Origin: Sphingobium estronivorans
GTDB lineage: Bacteria; Pseudomonadota; Alphaproteobacteria; Sphingomonadales; Sphingomonadaceae
DNA: 64,000 bases
Direction of reading: 5' to 3'
Assembly (NCBI RefSeq): GCF_008692605.1
Contig: NZ_LFCT01000007.1
Coordinates: 1-64,000, forward strand
Shown here: piece after piece, positions 37,907 through 49,014 of the stretch
Layout: every line of letters starts with the position of its first letter
Numbering within the stretch: position 1 is the stretch's first letter
Translations under genes and position numbers: made by a program
Notes under the pieces: model-generated
The model's input: only the letters and a program-made list of their open reading frames with translations
What the model was told of the DNA's origin: nothing
The model's database searches: none

Positions 37907-38149
37907 TTACTTCTTGCTGCGACGGCTGACGAAAACCCGTGCGCCGAGCACCGCCGCGCCAAGGCCGAACAGGACCATCTGCTCGGGTTCGGGAACCGGG
38001 GTAGGGGCGCCGCCCGAGCTGGAACCGCCGCCGGAAGAGCTGGACGAACCGCCGCACTTCTTGCCCCAGCACCAGCTCGCCTCGGCCGGAGCCGCCGCGC
38101 CCATCAGCGTTGCTATGCCGATGGCCAGAAACAATTTGCTTACATTCAT
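37907..38149 (-). CDS. Small PEP-CTERM sorting-signal protein
   Basis: This 80-residue protein has a signal peptide (NVSKLFLAIGIATLMGAAAPAEAS), a short mature part with WCWGKKC and a Ser/Gly-rich stretch (residues 34-47), and a C-terminal sorting signal: VPEPEQ at 52-57, a hydrophobic helix and the basic tail RRSKK. This is the PEP-CTERM layout, handled by an exosortase/archaeosortase-type peptidase that is not in this window. The two cysteines may form a disulfide. It sits between hisF and hisE. The start at 38149 puts the signal peptide at the N-terminus. Confidence 0.8.
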   Translation of the reverse strand: MNVSKLFLAIGIATLMGAAAPAEASWCWGKKCGGSSSSSGGGSSSGGAPTPVPEPEQMVLFGLGAAVLGARVFVSRRSKK

Positions 38150-38308
38150 TTTCTTCACCCCACTGCTGATCGAAACAGGTGGATGGAACAACGCAAGGGC
38201 TATGCCATTTGGACGAACAAGCGAAATGCCGCACCGGACATGGTTAACGGGTCGTCATCATTTTCGGTTAATGTAAGCCTAACCGACGCTTTGGCGGGGA
38301 AACGGTTC

Positions 38309-39073
38309 TCAGCGGGTGCGGACCGGGACGCCAGCCGCCGCAAGTGCCTGATGCGCTTGAGCAATAGTATATTGACCGAAGTGAAATATGGAGGCTGCCA
38401 GCACCGCGCTGGCATGCCCTTCGATCACGCCTTCGACCAGATGCTCCAGCGTGCCGACGCCGCCGCTGGCGATGACCGGGACCGGCACCGCGTCGGCAAT
38501 GGCGCGGGTGAGGGCGAGGTCATAGCCCGCCTTGGTCCCATCGCCGTCCATGGAGGTGACGAGCAGTTCGCCCGCGCCCAGTTCGGCCAGCCGGATCGCA
38601 TGGTCCAGCGCGTCGATGCCGGTCGGCTTGCGCCCGCCATGGGTGAAGATTTCCCAGCGGCCTTCGCCGACCCGCCGCGCATCGACGGAGCCGACGACGC
38701 ACTGGCTGCCGAAGCGGTCGGCAATGTCGGCCACGACTTCGGGCCGGGATACCGCCGCGCTGTTGACCGCCACCTTGTCCGCGCCCGCGAGCAGGAGCGC
38801 CCGTGCGTCCTCGGGACTGCGCACGCCGCCGCCGACCGTCACCGGCATGAAGCAGACTTCGGCGGTATGCCGCACCACGTCCAGGATGGTGCCGCGCGCC
38901 TCATGGGTCGCGGTGATGTCGAGGAAGCAGAGCTCATCCGCCCCGGCCGCGTCATAGATTTTGGCCTGCTCGACCGGATCGCCCGCATCGCGCAGGTCGA
39001 TGAAATTCACGCCCTTGACCACCCGGCCATTGGCGACGTCGAGGCAGGGAATGACGCGGGTGCGGACGGTCAT
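38309..39073 (-). CDS. hisF: Imidazole glycerol phosphate synthase subunit HisF
   Basis: HisF is the cyclase half of the HisFH complex and turns PRFAR plus ammonia into imidazole glycerol phosphate and AICAR. The (beta/alpha)8 barrel is complete at 254 residues. Catalytic Asp11 lies in [15 protein letters not shown], and the second catalytic aspartate lies in [12 protein letters not shown]. Phosphate-binding glycines are in TVGGGVRS and ASGGVG. It follows hisA by one base. Confidence 0.97.
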   Translation of the reverse strand: MTVRTRVIPCLDVANGRVVKGVNFIDLRDAGDPVEQAKIYDAAGADELCFLDITATHEARGTILDVVRHTAEVCFMPVTVGGGVRSPEDARALLLAGADKVAVNSAAVSRPEVVADIADRFGSQCVVGSVDARRVGEGRWEIFTHGGRKPTGIDALDHAIRLAELGAGELLVTSMDGDGTKAGYDLALTRAIADAVPVPVIASGGVGTLEHLVEGVIEGHASAVLAASIFHFGQYTIAQAHQALAAAGVPVRTR

Positions 39074-39074
39074 C

Positions 39075-39812
39075 TTAAGCCGCCGCCTGCGCCACCGCCA
39101 GCGCGGTCTTGAGGTTCAGCCGCCCGTCATAGAGCGCCCGGCCGGTAATCACGCCTTCAATGCCTTCGTCGGCGTGGAGGCTGAGGATGCGGATGTCCGC
39201 GATCCCCGCTACGCCGCCGCTGGCGATCACGGGAATGTCGGTGGCGCGGGCGAGATCCACGGTCGCCTCGATATTGCAGCCCTTGAGCAGGCCGTCGCGG
39301 CCCACATCGGTGAAGAGCAGGCTGGCGACGCCCGCATCCTCGAACCGGCGGGCGAGGTCGGCCACCGGCATGTCGGACTTTTCGGCCCAGCCATCGGTCG
39401 CGACGAAGCCGTCCCGCGCATCGACCGCCACGACGATGCCGCCGGGAAAGTCGCGAGCGGCGGCCTTGACGAACTCAGGGTCCTTCAGTGCCGCCGTGCC
39501 GATCACGATGCGGGACACGCCAAGGTCGAACCAACGCTCCACCGCGTCGCGATTGCGGATGCCGCCGCCCAGTTGCACATGGCCCGGAAAGGCTTCGACG
39601 ATCGCTTCGACCGCTTCGGCGTTGACCGCGCGGCCGGCAAAGCTGCCGTCGAGATCGACCACATGCAGATGCTGTGCGCCCGCTTGCGCGAACAGCAGCG
39701 CCTGCGCGGCGGGATTGTCGCCATAGACGGTGGCGCGGTTCATGTCGCCCTCCGCCAGACGGACGACCTGCCCGCCCTTGAGGTCGATTGCGGGGAAAAC
39801 GATCAGGCTCAT
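39075..39812 (-). CDS. hisA: ProFAR isomerase
   Basis: HisA is the barrel enzyme that opens the ribose of ProFAR in step four of histidine synthesis. The N-terminal [18 protein letters not shown] carries the catalytic aspartate, and [12 protein letters not shown] the second. It has 245 residues. The ATG at 39812 is chosen because it overlaps the hisH stop as ATGA; the frame could start three codons earlier. Confidence 0.96.
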   Translation of the reverse strand: MSLIVFPAIDLKGGQVVRLAEGDMNRATVYGDNPAAQALLFAQAGAQHLHVVDLDGSFAGRAVNAEAVEAIVEAFPGHVQLGGGIRNRDAVERWFDLGVSRIVIGTAALKDPEFVKAAARDFPGGIVVAVDARDGFVATDGWAEKSDMPVADLARRFEDAGVASLLFTDVGRDGLLKGCNIEATVDLARATDIPVIASGGVAGIADIRILSLHADEGIEGVITGRALYDGRLNLKTALAVAQAAA

Positions 39813-40426
39813 GGACGCCATTCCAGAAAGCGGGAGAGGAAGGAAAGGCCATAGCTCTGGCTCTTTTCCGGGTGGAACTGGCAGCCGATGATCGTATCGC
39901 GCGCCACCGCGGCGACCAATGGCCCGCCATGATCGGTCACGGCGGCGATATGATCGTCCTGTGCCACGTCGAAATGATAGCTGTGCAGGAAATAGGCTTC
40001 CCCGGTTTCCAGCAAGGGCGGATGGCCGCGCAGCGTCACGTCGTTCCAGCCCATATGCGGCACCTTGATTGCCGGGTTGTGCGGTTCGATCAGCCTGACC
40101 GTGCCGGGAACCCAGCCCAGCCCTTCATGCCGTCCGAATTCTTCCCCGGCATCGGCCAGCAACTGCATGCCGACGCAGACGCCCAGAAAGGGTACGCCGC
40201 GCCGATGGACGGCTTCGTTCATCGCCTCGACCATGCCGGGGATCGCCACCAGCGCATCGCGGCAGGCGCGGAAGGCGCCCACGCCCGGCAGGACAATGCG
40301 GTCCGCCTTCGCCACCAGGTCCGCGTCGGCGGTGATGACGGCATTGTCCGCCCCTGCCTTGCGCAGGGCATTATGCACCGAATGAAGGTTGCCCGCGCCG
40401 TAATCGATCAGGGCCAGAGTCGTCAC
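39809..40426 (-). CDS. hisH: Imidazole glycerol phosphate synthase subunit HisH
   Basis: HisH is the class I glutamine amidotransferase half that supplies ammonia to HisF. The catalytic triad is visible: the cysteine in [10 protein letters not shown] and the His-Glu pair in [10 protein letters not shown]. It has 205 residues. Start and stop overlap hisB and hisA, so it is tightly coupled within the operon. Confidence 0.96.
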   Translation of the reverse strand: MTTLALIDYGAGNLHSVHNALRKAGADNAVITADADLVAKADRIVLPGVGAFRACRDALVAIPGMVEAMNEAVHRRGVPFLGVCVGMQLLADAGEEFGRHEGLGWVPGTVRLIEPHNPAIKVPHMGWNDVTLRGHPPLLETGEAYFLHSYHFDVAQDDHIAAVTDHGGPLVAAVARDTIIGCQFHPEKSQSYGLSFLSRFLEWRP

Positions 40427-41010
40427 AGCATCCCCTTGGTCGACGGGATGGCGTCGGCCTTGCGCGGGTCGATCTCCACCGCCTGCCGCAGCGCGCGGGC
40501 AAGACCCTTGAAGCAGCTTTCGACGATATGATGGTTGTTGCTGCCGTACAGATTTTCGATGTGCAGCGTGATCCCAGCCGCCTGTGCGAAGCTATGGAAG
40601 AAATGCTCGATCATTTCCGTGTCCCATTCGCCCAGGCGCTGCACGGTGAAGGGCGCCTTGAACACCAGCCAGGGACGGCCGGAAATGTCGAGGGATACGC
40701 GGGTCAGCGTCTCGTCCATCGGGGAATAGACGCTGCCGTAGCGGGAAATGCCGCGCTTGTCGCCCAGCGCCTTGGCGATCGCCTCGCCGATGGCGATGGC
40801 GGTGTCCTCGGTCGTGTGGTGCTGGTCCACATGCAGGTCGCCGACCGTTTTCACTTGCATGTCGATCAGCGAATGGCGGGACAGCTGCTCGATCATGTGA
40901 TCGAGGAAGCCAATGCCCGTCGAAACGGTGTAGATGCCTGTGCCGTCGAGGTTGACGGTCACGTCGATCTGCGTTTCCGCAGTGTTGCGGTGAATGTCGG
41001 CCGTGCGCAT
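40423..41010 (-). CDS. hisB: Imidazole glycerol-phosphate dehydratase
   Basis: HisB removes water from imidazole glycerol phosphate. It is the monofunctional form (195 residues), without the phosphatase domain found in E. coli. The metal-binding histidine motifs are [29 protein letters not shown] and [20 protein letters not shown]. It is the first gene of the hisB-H-A-F cluster and is divergent from sspB, with an 87-bp gap holding both promoters. Confidence 0.97.
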   Translation of the reverse strand: MRTADIHRNTAETQIDVTVNLDGTGIYTVSTGIGFLDHMIEQLSRHSLIDMQVKTVGDLHVDQHHTTEDTAIAIGEAIAKALGDKRGISRYGSVYSPMDETLTRVSLDISGRPWLVFKAPFTVQRLGEWDTEMIEHFFHSFAQAAGITLHIENLYGSNNHHIVESCFKGLARALRQAVEIDPRKADAIPSTKGML

Positions 41011-41097
41011 GGCTGCGCCCTATACCGAAGTGGGGGCGCCATGCAATGTGCTGTAGCGCACTTGACCAGCGCTACGGCGTCGTTAGGACATTGGGCC

Positions 41098-41574
41098 ATG
41101 AGCGACGACCTGCCTGACAGCCTGATTCCCTATGACGAAATCGTGCAGGAAGCCCTGCGTGCCGTGGTCGGCCGCGTGCTGGGCGAAGTCCAGCAATCGG
41201 GCGGTTTGCCGGGCGCGCACCATTTCTACATCACTTTCAAGACGCAGGCGCCCGGAGTCGACATTCCCCGTCATCTGGTCGAGCGCTTTCCCGATGAGAT
41301 GACCATCGTCCTCCAGAATAAATTCTGGGATCTGAAGGTCAGCGACGATGCATTCGGCGTCAGCCTGACTTTCAACCAGCTCGCGGCGCATCTCTATATT
41401 CCCTTTGCCGCGATCACGGCCTTTGTCGATCCGGCGGTGAATTTCGCGCTTCAGTTCCAGGTCCAGTCCGACACGGCGCCCGAACCGCATGAAGAGGCGG
41501 AAAACGACGTGCCGCAGGTGGCGACGGAAGACGGCTCCAACGTCGTGACGGTGGATTTCGGAAAGAAGAAATAA
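41098..41574 (+). CDS. sspB: SspB-type ClpXP adaptor
   Basis: SspB delivers ssrA-tagged proteins to the ClpXP protease. The 158-residue protein has the alphaproteobacterial SspB layout: a substrate-binding domain with HHFYITFKT and ERFPDEMTIVLQNKFWDL, a flexible acidic linker, and the C-terminal ClpX-binding peptide NVVTVDFGKKK. The ATG at 41098 gives the canonical N-terminus. It is divergent from hisB and followed by fumC. Confidence 0.9.
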   Translation: MSDDLPDSLIPYDEIVQEALRAVVGRVLGEVQQSGGLPGAHHFYITFKTQAPGVDIPRHLVERFPDEMTIVLQNKFWDLKVSDDAFGVSLTFNQLAAHLYIPFAAITAFVDPAVNFALQFQVQSDTAPEPHEEAENDVPQVATEDGSNVVTVDFGKKK

Positions 41575-41640
41575 GCGCTGGAATCGGAGCGTCCAGCTCC
41601 CCAGATTGGCGGTGCCCGCAAGCCAGGGGAGTGCCCGATC

Positions 41641-43026
<1,386 letters not shown>

Positions 43027-43075
43027 TCCAGATCAACATGGTGGAACCGACTGATCTGCGGTACATTAACGCCTT

Positions 43076-43414
43076 ATGAAGAAGAAAATCGACCAGGCGC
43101 CGAGCAGCGGCCGTCCGCCGCGAAAGTCCGGCCTGCTGAAAAAGGCGGCGCGGGTCGGCGCCGCCGTGGTGGCGGCGCGCGTCGCGGCGGATACCGGCAA
43201 GAAGGGCGTGATCGGTCTGATAGCGGGCGCGGGCGCCAAGCGTCTTATCATGCGATATCCGGCCGGGGCGCTGGTCGTCACCGGCGCCTATATGGCGGGC
43301 AAGCTCTACGAAGCGAAGCGGGAAGCCGATCGCAAGCGCGCGATCAAGGCGTTACCCGACGAAAGCGTCCAGCCCATATTGATCGAGGAAGCGCGCAAGG
43401 CACGCGAACGATAA
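43076..43414 (+). CDS. Small basic protein of unknown function
   Basis: The 112-residue protein starts with a lysine-rich tail (KKKIDQAPSSGRPPRKSG), then an alanine/glycine-rich region (VGAAVVAARVAADTGKKG and VIGLIAGAGAKRLIMRYPAGALVVTGAYMAGKLYEAKR) that may associate with membranes, and ends in a charged helix. No family is recognised. It sits between fumC and gmk with short gaps. Confidence 0.65.
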   Translation: MKKKIDQAPSSGRPPRKSGLLKKAARVGAAVVAARVAADTGKKGVIGLIAGAGAKRLIMRYPAGALVVTGAYMAGKLYEAKREADRKRAIKALPDESVQPILIEEARKARER

Positions 43415-43465
43415 GGACCCCATAGTTCCTCTTGCCAAATGCCGTCCATGACGCCACTAGCGGCC

Positions 43466-44131
43466 ATGGCCGACAGCATCTCCATCGAGACGCCCGATTT
43501 CAAGCGCCGCGGCGTCCTTTTCGTTCTTTCGTCGCCCTCTGGCGCCGGTAAATCCACTATTGCGCGCAAATTGCTTGCCGCCGAGCCGGATCTGGCGATG
43601 TCGGTGTCCGCGACGACGCGGCCGATGCGCCCGGGCGAGGTCGAGGGCAAGGATTATCATTTCGTCGATCTGGAGGAATTCCGGCGGATGACCGCCGATC
43701 ATGAATTCCTGGAATGGGCGCACGTTTTCGGTCAGCGCTATGGCACGCCGCGCGCGCCGGTCGAAGCGATGTTGAAGAGCGGACAGGACGTGCTGTTCGA
43801 CATTGACTGGCAGGGCGCCCAGCAATTGCACCAGATTGCGGGCGGCGATGTGGTGCGCGTGTTCATCCTGCCGCCGTCGATGGAGGAACTGGAGCGGCGT
43901 CTGCGCGGGCGGGCGACCGACAGCGAGGAAGTGATCGAGGGGCGCATGTCGCGCGCTGCGGGCGAGATCGCGCACTGGGACGGCTATGACTATGTCCTCT
44001 GCAATGTCGATGCGGAGGATTGCTTCCAACGGGTGCAGACGATCCTGCATGCCGAACGCATGAAACGCAGCCGCCAGACCGGCCTGATCGGCTTTATCCG
44101 CCGCCTGAGCCGCTATCATCAGGACGATTGA
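43466..44131 (+). CDS. gmk: Guanylate kinase
   Basis: Gmk phosphorylates GMP to GDP. The P-loop SSPSGAGKST is at about residues 20-29, and the GMP-binding residues are in TTRPMRPGEVEGKDYHF and EWAHVFGQRYGTP. It has 219 residues from ATG 43466. In-frame ATG codons at 43439 and 43448 would add 6-9 residues, and none has a strong ribosome-binding site; 43466 fits the family N-terminus best. Confidence 0.94.
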   Translation: MADSISIETPDFKRRGVLFVLSSPSGAGKSTIARKLLAAEPDLAMSVSATTRPMRPGEVEGKDYHFVDLEEFRRMTADHEFLEWAHVFGQRYGTPRAPVEAMLKSGQDVLFDIDWQGAQQLHQIAGGDVVRVFILPPSMEELERRLRGRATDSEEVIEGRMSRAAGEIAHWDGYDYVLCNVDAEDCFQRVQTILHAERMKRSRQTGLIGFIRRLSRYHQDD

Positions 44132-44155
44132 GGCATCAGGAGAATTGAGGGTTTT

Positions 44156-45229
44156 TCAGCCCTCGAAACCCGCCGGGTCGGCCCAGTCGGGATGAACCCA
44201 GGCCATAGCCTTGAACAGCGTTCCCATGGCGTCGTCGGCGGTCAGCCGGCAGCGGGCGGCCTCCACCTCGTCCGCGCGGGCGGGCGCGGTACGGCTGAGC
44301 TGGCCGGCCCGGGCGTCTATGCCAAGCTGGCGCAGGAAATGGCCCTGACCGACGGTTCGCGTCACCCGTAGTCCAGCCTGTCGCGCCATGTTGCCGAGCA
44401 TGGTGAAATCGACATGGGTAGTGAGATCGCTCTCGCCGGGTTCCAGGAAAGGATCGGCGAATTTATGCGCTCTCACCGCCTGGAGCGTGTCGCCGGTGGC
44501 GGGGCCTTCATAGCCATAGTCGACGATTATCGCGGCCCCGCCCTGCCGGGCGATGCGATGGGCCAGTTCCAACGCAATAGCTGATCCGGCGAGCGGCATT
44601 TCCAGGATCGTGCCTTCCGGCGCATCGGTGGCGATGGCGGGGATGCCCGATTCGATCCGGCGATAGCCGGACATGGGGGCGAAACGGTCGGGTTCGTCGG
44701 GATCGGGGCGGACGACCACCCGCTCGCGCCATTCGTTGCCGGTGCGGACAAGCTGGCGCACGGGCAGGGCATCGAAAAATTCATTGGCGACGACCAGCAG
44801 CGGGCCTTGCTCCGGCAGGGTGGAAATCGCGTCATGGTGGAGGACATTGGGGACCAGCGCCCGCTGCCTTTCCCGCAGGCTGGGGCTGGTTTCGACGAAA
44901 TGGACCTGGGGATGGAGCGCCGTATTCGCCATGGCCCGCAGCGCGTCGGAGGCCAAGGTGCCGCGACCGGGGCCGAGCTCGACATAATTTGTTTCGGGGC
45001 GACTGCCCGAGCGCATCCAGACGTCGGCAAGGCAAAGGCCGATCAACTCCCCGAACATCTGACTGATTTCGGGGGCGGTGGTGAAATCGCCCGCCGTGCC
45101 GAGGGGGTCGCGGGTGCCGTAATAATGCTGGTTCGCCTCCGCCATATAATGGGCGACCGAAATAGGGCCGCCCGCCGAAATCTGGCGGGCGAGCCGCTCG
45201 GCGAGGCTGAGTTCAGCTGACACTCGCAC
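44156..45229 (-). CDS. MidA/NDUFAF7-family class I SAM-dependent methyltransferase
   Basis: This 357-residue protein belongs to the DUF185/NDUFAF7 family. Mitochondrial NDUFAF7 dimethylates an arginine of the complex I 49-kDa subunit during assembly. The SAM motif [12 protein letters not shown] starts at residue 84, and the family-specific segments [18 protein letters not shown] and [13 protein letters not shown] are present. The matching target arginine is conserved in NuoD of this window. It starts at GTG (45229 or 45223), overlapping lgt. The function is inferred from the family. Confidence 0.85.
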   Translation of the reverse strand: MRVSAELSLAERLARQISAGGPISVAHYMAEANQHYYGTRDPLGTAGDFTTAPEISQMFGELIGLCLADVWMRSGSRPETNYVELGPGRGTLASDALRAMANTALHPQVHFVETSPSLRERQRALVPNVLHHDAISTLPEQGPLLVVANEFFDALPVRQLVRTGNEWRERVVVRPDPDEPDRFAPMSGYRRIESGIPAIATDAPEGTILEMPLAGSAIALELAHRIARQGGAAIIVDYGYEGPATGDTLQAVRAHKFADPFLEPGESDLTTHVDFTMLGNMARQAGLRVTRTVGQGHFLRQLGIDARAGQLSRTAPARADEVEAARCRLTADDAMGTLFKAMAWVHPDWADPAGFEG

Positions 45230-46079
45230 TGCCTGCGACCGGTTCCACCCTGACCCGCCGCCCCTTGGCGGTGACGATCAGGTAGAGACCGCCCAGGATC
45301 ATCGGCACGCAGAGCCACTGGCCCATGTGCAGGCCGGTGCGGGCGGCGAATGCCATCAGCTGGGCGTCGGCCTCGCGGAAATATTCGACCCCGAAGCGGA
45401 AGATGCCGTAGCAGAAGAGGAAAATGCCCACGAGCATGCCCGGCTTATAGCGGGCGCGGGTTCTCCAGAAGGCGAAGGCGAGGATCAGGAACAGTATGAC
45501 GCCTTCGAAAAGGGCCTCGTAAAGCTGGCTCGGATGGCGGGGGAAGGGGCCGCCGGTCGGGAAGATCATCGCCCAGGGAACGTCGGTTTCCTTGCCCCAT
45601 AATTCGCCGTTCACGAAATTGGCGAGGCGGCCGAAGAACAGACCGAAGGGAACGCAGCAGGCCACGAAATCATGGATGCGCAGCCAGCTCAGCTTTTCCT
45701 TGCGCGCCATGTAGAGAATGCCCAGCGACACGCCCAGCGCGCCGCCATGGAAGGACATGCCGCCATTCCATAGCTTGAGCACATCCAGCGGGTGCAGGAG
45801 GATTTCAGGCTGGTAGAAGAAGACATAGGCCAGCCGTCCGCCGATGATGATGCCCAGCGTTGCATAGAAGATCATGTCGTCGGCATGACGGCGCGCCATG
45901 GGCGAGCCGGGCTGGGCGATCAGCTTCAGCAGATACCAGTAGCCGATCAGGATGCCCGCAAGATAGGCGAGGCTATACCATTTCAGCGTGAAGAAGCCGA
46001 GGTCGAGCGCGACCGGGCTGAGGCCGAGTTGGTCGAAACGGATAGCGCCAGATGCGGCGGCGGCAAGGTCAAGGATCAA
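45213..46079 (-). CDS. lgt: Prolipoprotein diacylglyceryl transferase
   Basis: Lgt is an inner-membrane enzyme that transfers diacylglycerol from phosphatidylglycerol to the lipobox cysteine of prolipoproteins. Several transmembrane helices and the essential motifs MSFHGGALG and [13 protein letters not shown] are visible. The preferred start is TTG at 46079, which has AAGGGGAACG before it and gives 288 residues; the frame is open to 46121. The downstream methyltransferase gene overlaps its end by up to 17 bases. Confidence 0.93.
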   Translation of the reverse strand: MILDLAAAASGAIRFDQLGLSPVALDLGFFTLKWYSLAYLAGILIGYWYLLKLIAQPGSPMARRHADDMIFYATLGIIIGGRLAYVFFYQPEILLHPLDVLKLWNGGMSFHGGALGVSLGILYMARKEKLSWLRIHDFVACCVPFGLFFGRLANFVNGELWGKETDVPWAMIFPTGGPFPRHPSQLYEALFEGVILFLILAFAFWRTRARYKPGMLVGIFLFCYGIFRFGVEYFREADAQLMAFAARTGLHMGQWLCVPMILGGLYLIVTAKGRRVRVEPVAGSASVS

Positions 46080-46142
46080 GTCTTCGTTCCCCTTGGGAAT
46101 GTTGCTGCCGCCATAGAGCAAGGCGGGGGAAGGAGGAAGGGG

Positions 46143-47540
46143 TCAGTTCATAAGGTCGGCATAGCGGGTCGGTGGTGCGGGCAGGGCAATGCGGGCGGTC
46201 ATGCCGGTGAGCAGCAGCAGGGCCATGGCGAGCGCGGCGGGCGTGGTCCGGCGAAGCCATGGGCGGCGCGGGTGCAGGATCAGCCAGCCCCATGCCGTCG
46301 CGAGCATGGCCCAGAGATGGTAGCGCAGGTCGGAGGATATGCTGATCGCGGCGAAGCTGGCCTCCTGAAACAAGGCAGAGAGGAAGAGCGCGAGGGCGAG
46401 CTTTTGCCCGGGGCTGTCGGGTGCAGAAATGGCGAGCCAAAGGCCCCAGAGCGCGGCGGCGATCCAAAGGATCGGCCATGCCAGGGGCGTTTCGACCAGC
46501 CCGGCGGCGATGCCCTGCCAATGGATAGCGGCGCAGCAGGCGGGATTGGCGAGGCCCAGATTATTGGGTTCCGCCATGGCCGGCGGGGCGGCGAGCGGCC
46601 AGTGGAAAGGGACCAGCCAGCGTTCCGTCGAGTTCAGATGGGCGAAGCGGTGCGCGAGATAGGCGAAGGGATGTCGCAGCGCTGCCTTGGCGAGATCGGC
46701 ATAAAGCTGGCTGGCCGGTTTTTGCTGCCAGGATCTGGTGGCGGCTTCGCAGGCGGGCGTGTTGCCGATCGGGTCCCAGAACAGGGGTTTGACGCAATGG
46801 TGCCGGATCAGTGTCTGGATGGCTCCGGGGGATAGGCCTCCGACGGATGGGTCGCCGGTTCGCACGGCGATGCCCGCCAGGTCGTACAACGGCTGGGTGC
46901 GGGTGACGCCGCTGTCCCGTGCACCGAGCAGGCCGTGGTTGATCGGCTGCGACAGGAGCAGGATTGCAGGGATGGCGGCGATCATCATCCAAAATCGGGC
47001 GACGGGACCCGTGGGGCGCGGCATCAGCAGCATCGCCAGCGGAACGGTGGAAAAGACCGCATTGGCGCGGACCAGCGTGGCATAGGCCAGGCAGAGAATC
47101 GCCACGGCCAGAGCCGGGAACGGTATCGGCCGGCCGCGCAGGCGGTAATGCGCGATCAGGCCCGCGGCGAGGCTGAGCGCGCCGATCATCTGACTGTCCT
47201 TGATGACGATGGCCAGCCAGCCGAGCAGGAAAGGGGTTGCGCCGATGGCGAGCAGGGCGACGGCCCGGCGGCCACCGAGGGCGTTGGCCAGCAGGGCAAG
47301 AGCCAGCCAATAGCCGGTCATCTGCACGACGAGGAGCGGGGCCGTGCCGGGACCTGCGAAAGACAGCGCGGCCCAGAGGCGGGCCATGACCGGCGGGTGC
47401 CAATCATCATAGCTCCCGCTCAGAACCTGTTGATATTGCATCAGCGTGTCATAGCTGGCGATGCCGGGCCAGAAGAGCAGCAGCGAGGCGAGAAGCAGGG
47501 CGAGCGCCGCGAGGATCGAGGGAGCGCGAAAAATGCTCAC
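46143..47540 (-). CDS. Multi-pass membrane protein, possible GT-C-type glycosyltransferase
   Basis: The 465-residue protein has about ten hydrophobic helices. The early loop SYDTLMQYQQVLSGSYDDWHPPVMARLW lies between the first two helices and resembles the acidic first loop of lipid-dependent GT-C glycosyltransferases, but no firm family match can be made. The start is GTG 47540, overlapping the ClC gene stop as GTGA, so it is translated with it. A role in glycosylation or sugar-lipid handling is an inference. Confidence 0.65.
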   Translation of the reverse strand: MSIFRAPSILAALALLLASLLLFWPGIASYDTLMQYQQVLSGSYDDWHPPVMARLWAALSFAGPGTAPLLVVQMTGYWLALALLANALGGRRAVALLAIGATPFLLGWLAIVIKDSQMIGALSLAAGLIAHYRLRGRPIPFPALAVAILCLAYATLVRANAVFSTVPLAMLLMPRPTGPVARFWMMIAAIPAILLLSQPINHGLLGARDSGVTRTQPLYDLAGIAVRTGDPSVGGLSPGAIQTLIRHHCVKPLFWDPIGNTPACEAATRSWQQKPASQLYADLAKAALRHPFAYLAHRFAHLNSTERWLVPFHWPLAAPPAMAEPNNLGLANPACCAAIHWQGIAAGLVETPLAWPILWIAAALWGLWLAISAPDSPGQKLALALFLSALFQEASFAAISISSDLRYHLWAMLATAWGWLILHPRRPWLRRTTPAALAMALLLLTGMTARIALPAPPTRYADLMN

Positions 47541-48850
47541 TGGACCGAAAAACGTTGGGCAAGGCCGTGGTAGAGGCGTTCTTTCCCGACCAGTTGGGCG
47601 GCGAAATCGGCGATCAGCGCGGCGGCGAGCAGGGGCATCATCAGGCCGCGGCTGGCGGTGGTTTCGGAAATGATGATGACGGCGGTCAGCGGCGCGCGTA
47701 CGACTCCGGTGAAATAGGCGACCATGCCGAGCAGGACGATGGCGCCGGGAGGATAGGCCGGGAACAGGCTGCGCAGCATGTCGCCTATGCCCGCGCCGAC
47801 CGACAGCGACGGCGCGAATATGCCGCCGGGCAGGCCGGATATCGCGGTCGCCAGCGTCGCCAGGAATTTGGCGCCGCCGAACCAGAGCGGCACGTTGCTG
47901 CCCGCGATGACGGCATGGGCGGTCTGATAGCCGGTGCCCCAGGTCAGGCCCGTCATGACGCCCAGCGCCGCCACGACCGTGCCGCAGAGAAAGGCGAACA
48001 GGATCGGATGGGCGCGCAGCCATGCCATGGGGGTGAATGCGGTGCGGCCCGATGCGAGCGTCAGGCGGGAGAAGAGGCCCCCCGCGATGCCGCCCAGCAC
48101 GCCGGCGACGGGCGCGGCCACCAGCGCCTCCCTGACGCCCAGCGTCTGGCGCATGATGCCGAAATAGACATAGTCGCCTGCCAGGCCCAGGCTGACCATG
48201 CCGGAGATCAGCACGGCGGCCATGACCAGCAGCGTCATGCGCTGTTCATAGGCGGCGGCCAACTCCTCGATCGCGAAGGCGACCCCGGCCAGCGGCGTAT
48301 TGAAGGCGGCGGCGACGCCCGCCGCGCCCCCCGCGATAAAGACGGAGGAGCGGAGCGGAATGCGCATCAGGCGATGGGCATGACCCATGATGCTGGCGGC
48401 GATCTGGACCGTGGGGCCTTCGCGGCCGACCGATGCGCCGAAGAGCAATGTACCCACGGTCAGCCAGAATTTCACGAAGGCGGTGCGCGCGGACACCAGC
48501 CGTTTCATGCCCGCTTCGGGCGCGCGGGAGGCGGCGATCACTTGCGGAATGCCCGAACCCCTGGCGTCCGGGGCGAAGCGGGCGGTGGCCCAGGCAAATG
48601 CCGCGAAGCCTGCCGGCGTGAGGATCAGCGGCGCCCACCAGATGCGATGGACGAGGGACAGGAAGATTTTCCCCGCCTCATCGGCGAGTTCGGCGAAGAG
48701 CAGGGCGACCAGGCCGACCATGATGGCGCCGCCCAATATGGCGATCCTGCGCCGCCAGATCATCGATTCAGGGCCATGCCGCCGTATCAGGATGCGGATA
48801 CGGCGCGGCAGCAGGTTTTTGCTCCGGGTCGGGGACATGGCGGGAGGCAT
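47537..48850 (-). CDS. ClC family chloride channel/antiporter
   Basis: The 437-residue membrane protein shows all three ClC selectivity motifs: GSGIPQV, GREGPTVQ with the gating glutamate, and GGIFAPSLSVGA. The presence of the glutamate favours a chloride/proton antiporter mode. There is no C-terminal CBS pair, so it is the short bacterial form. The ATG at 48850 or 48838 is possible, and neither has a strong ribosome-binding site. It overlaps the membrane protein gene downstream. Confidence 0.92.
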   Translation of the reverse strand: MPPAMSPTRSKNLLPRRIRILIRRHGPESMIWRRRIAILGGAIMVGLVALLFAELADEAGKIFLSLVHRIWWAPLILTPAGFAAFAWATARFAPDARGSGIPQVIAASRAPEAGMKRLVSARTAFVKFWLTVGTLLFGASVGREGPTVQIAASIMGHAHRLMRIPLRSSVFIAGGAAGVAAAFNTPLAGVAFAIEELAAAYEQRMTLLVMAAVLISGMVSLGLAGDYVYFGIMRQTLGVREALVAAPVAGVLGGIAGGLFSRLTLASGRTAFTPMAWLRAHPILFAFLCGTVVAALGVMTGLTWGTGYQTAHAVIAGSNVPLWFGGAKFLATLATAISGLPGGIFAPSLSVGAGIGDMLRSLFPAYPPGAIVLLGMVAYFTGVVRAPLTAVIIISETTASRGLMMPLLAAALIADFAAQLVGKERLYHGLAQRFSVQ

Positions 48851-48962
48851 AGAGCATTCCACAGCGGGCGGGAACCGTCGAGGGGCGCAGGATACGGAAA
48901 GATAAAGTGAAAACGCCCGGCAGGAAGGCGGAATCCCTGTCGCGGGCATGGCCAGCGCCAAC

Positions 48963-48994
48963 AAAAAAGCCGCCCGGCGAGGGGCGGCTTTTCT
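48963..48994 (-). terminator. Terminator after rplI
   Basis: AGCCGCCC (48968-48975) pairs with GGGCGGCT (48982-48989), with A6 on the left and TTTT on the right. On the minus strand the stem is followed by TTTTTT, 20 bases beyond the rplI stop. The T-tract on both sides means it may also work for plus-strand transcripts. Confidence 0.88.
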
Positions 48995-49014
48995 GTTCGG
49001 TCCGATCCGGAAAC

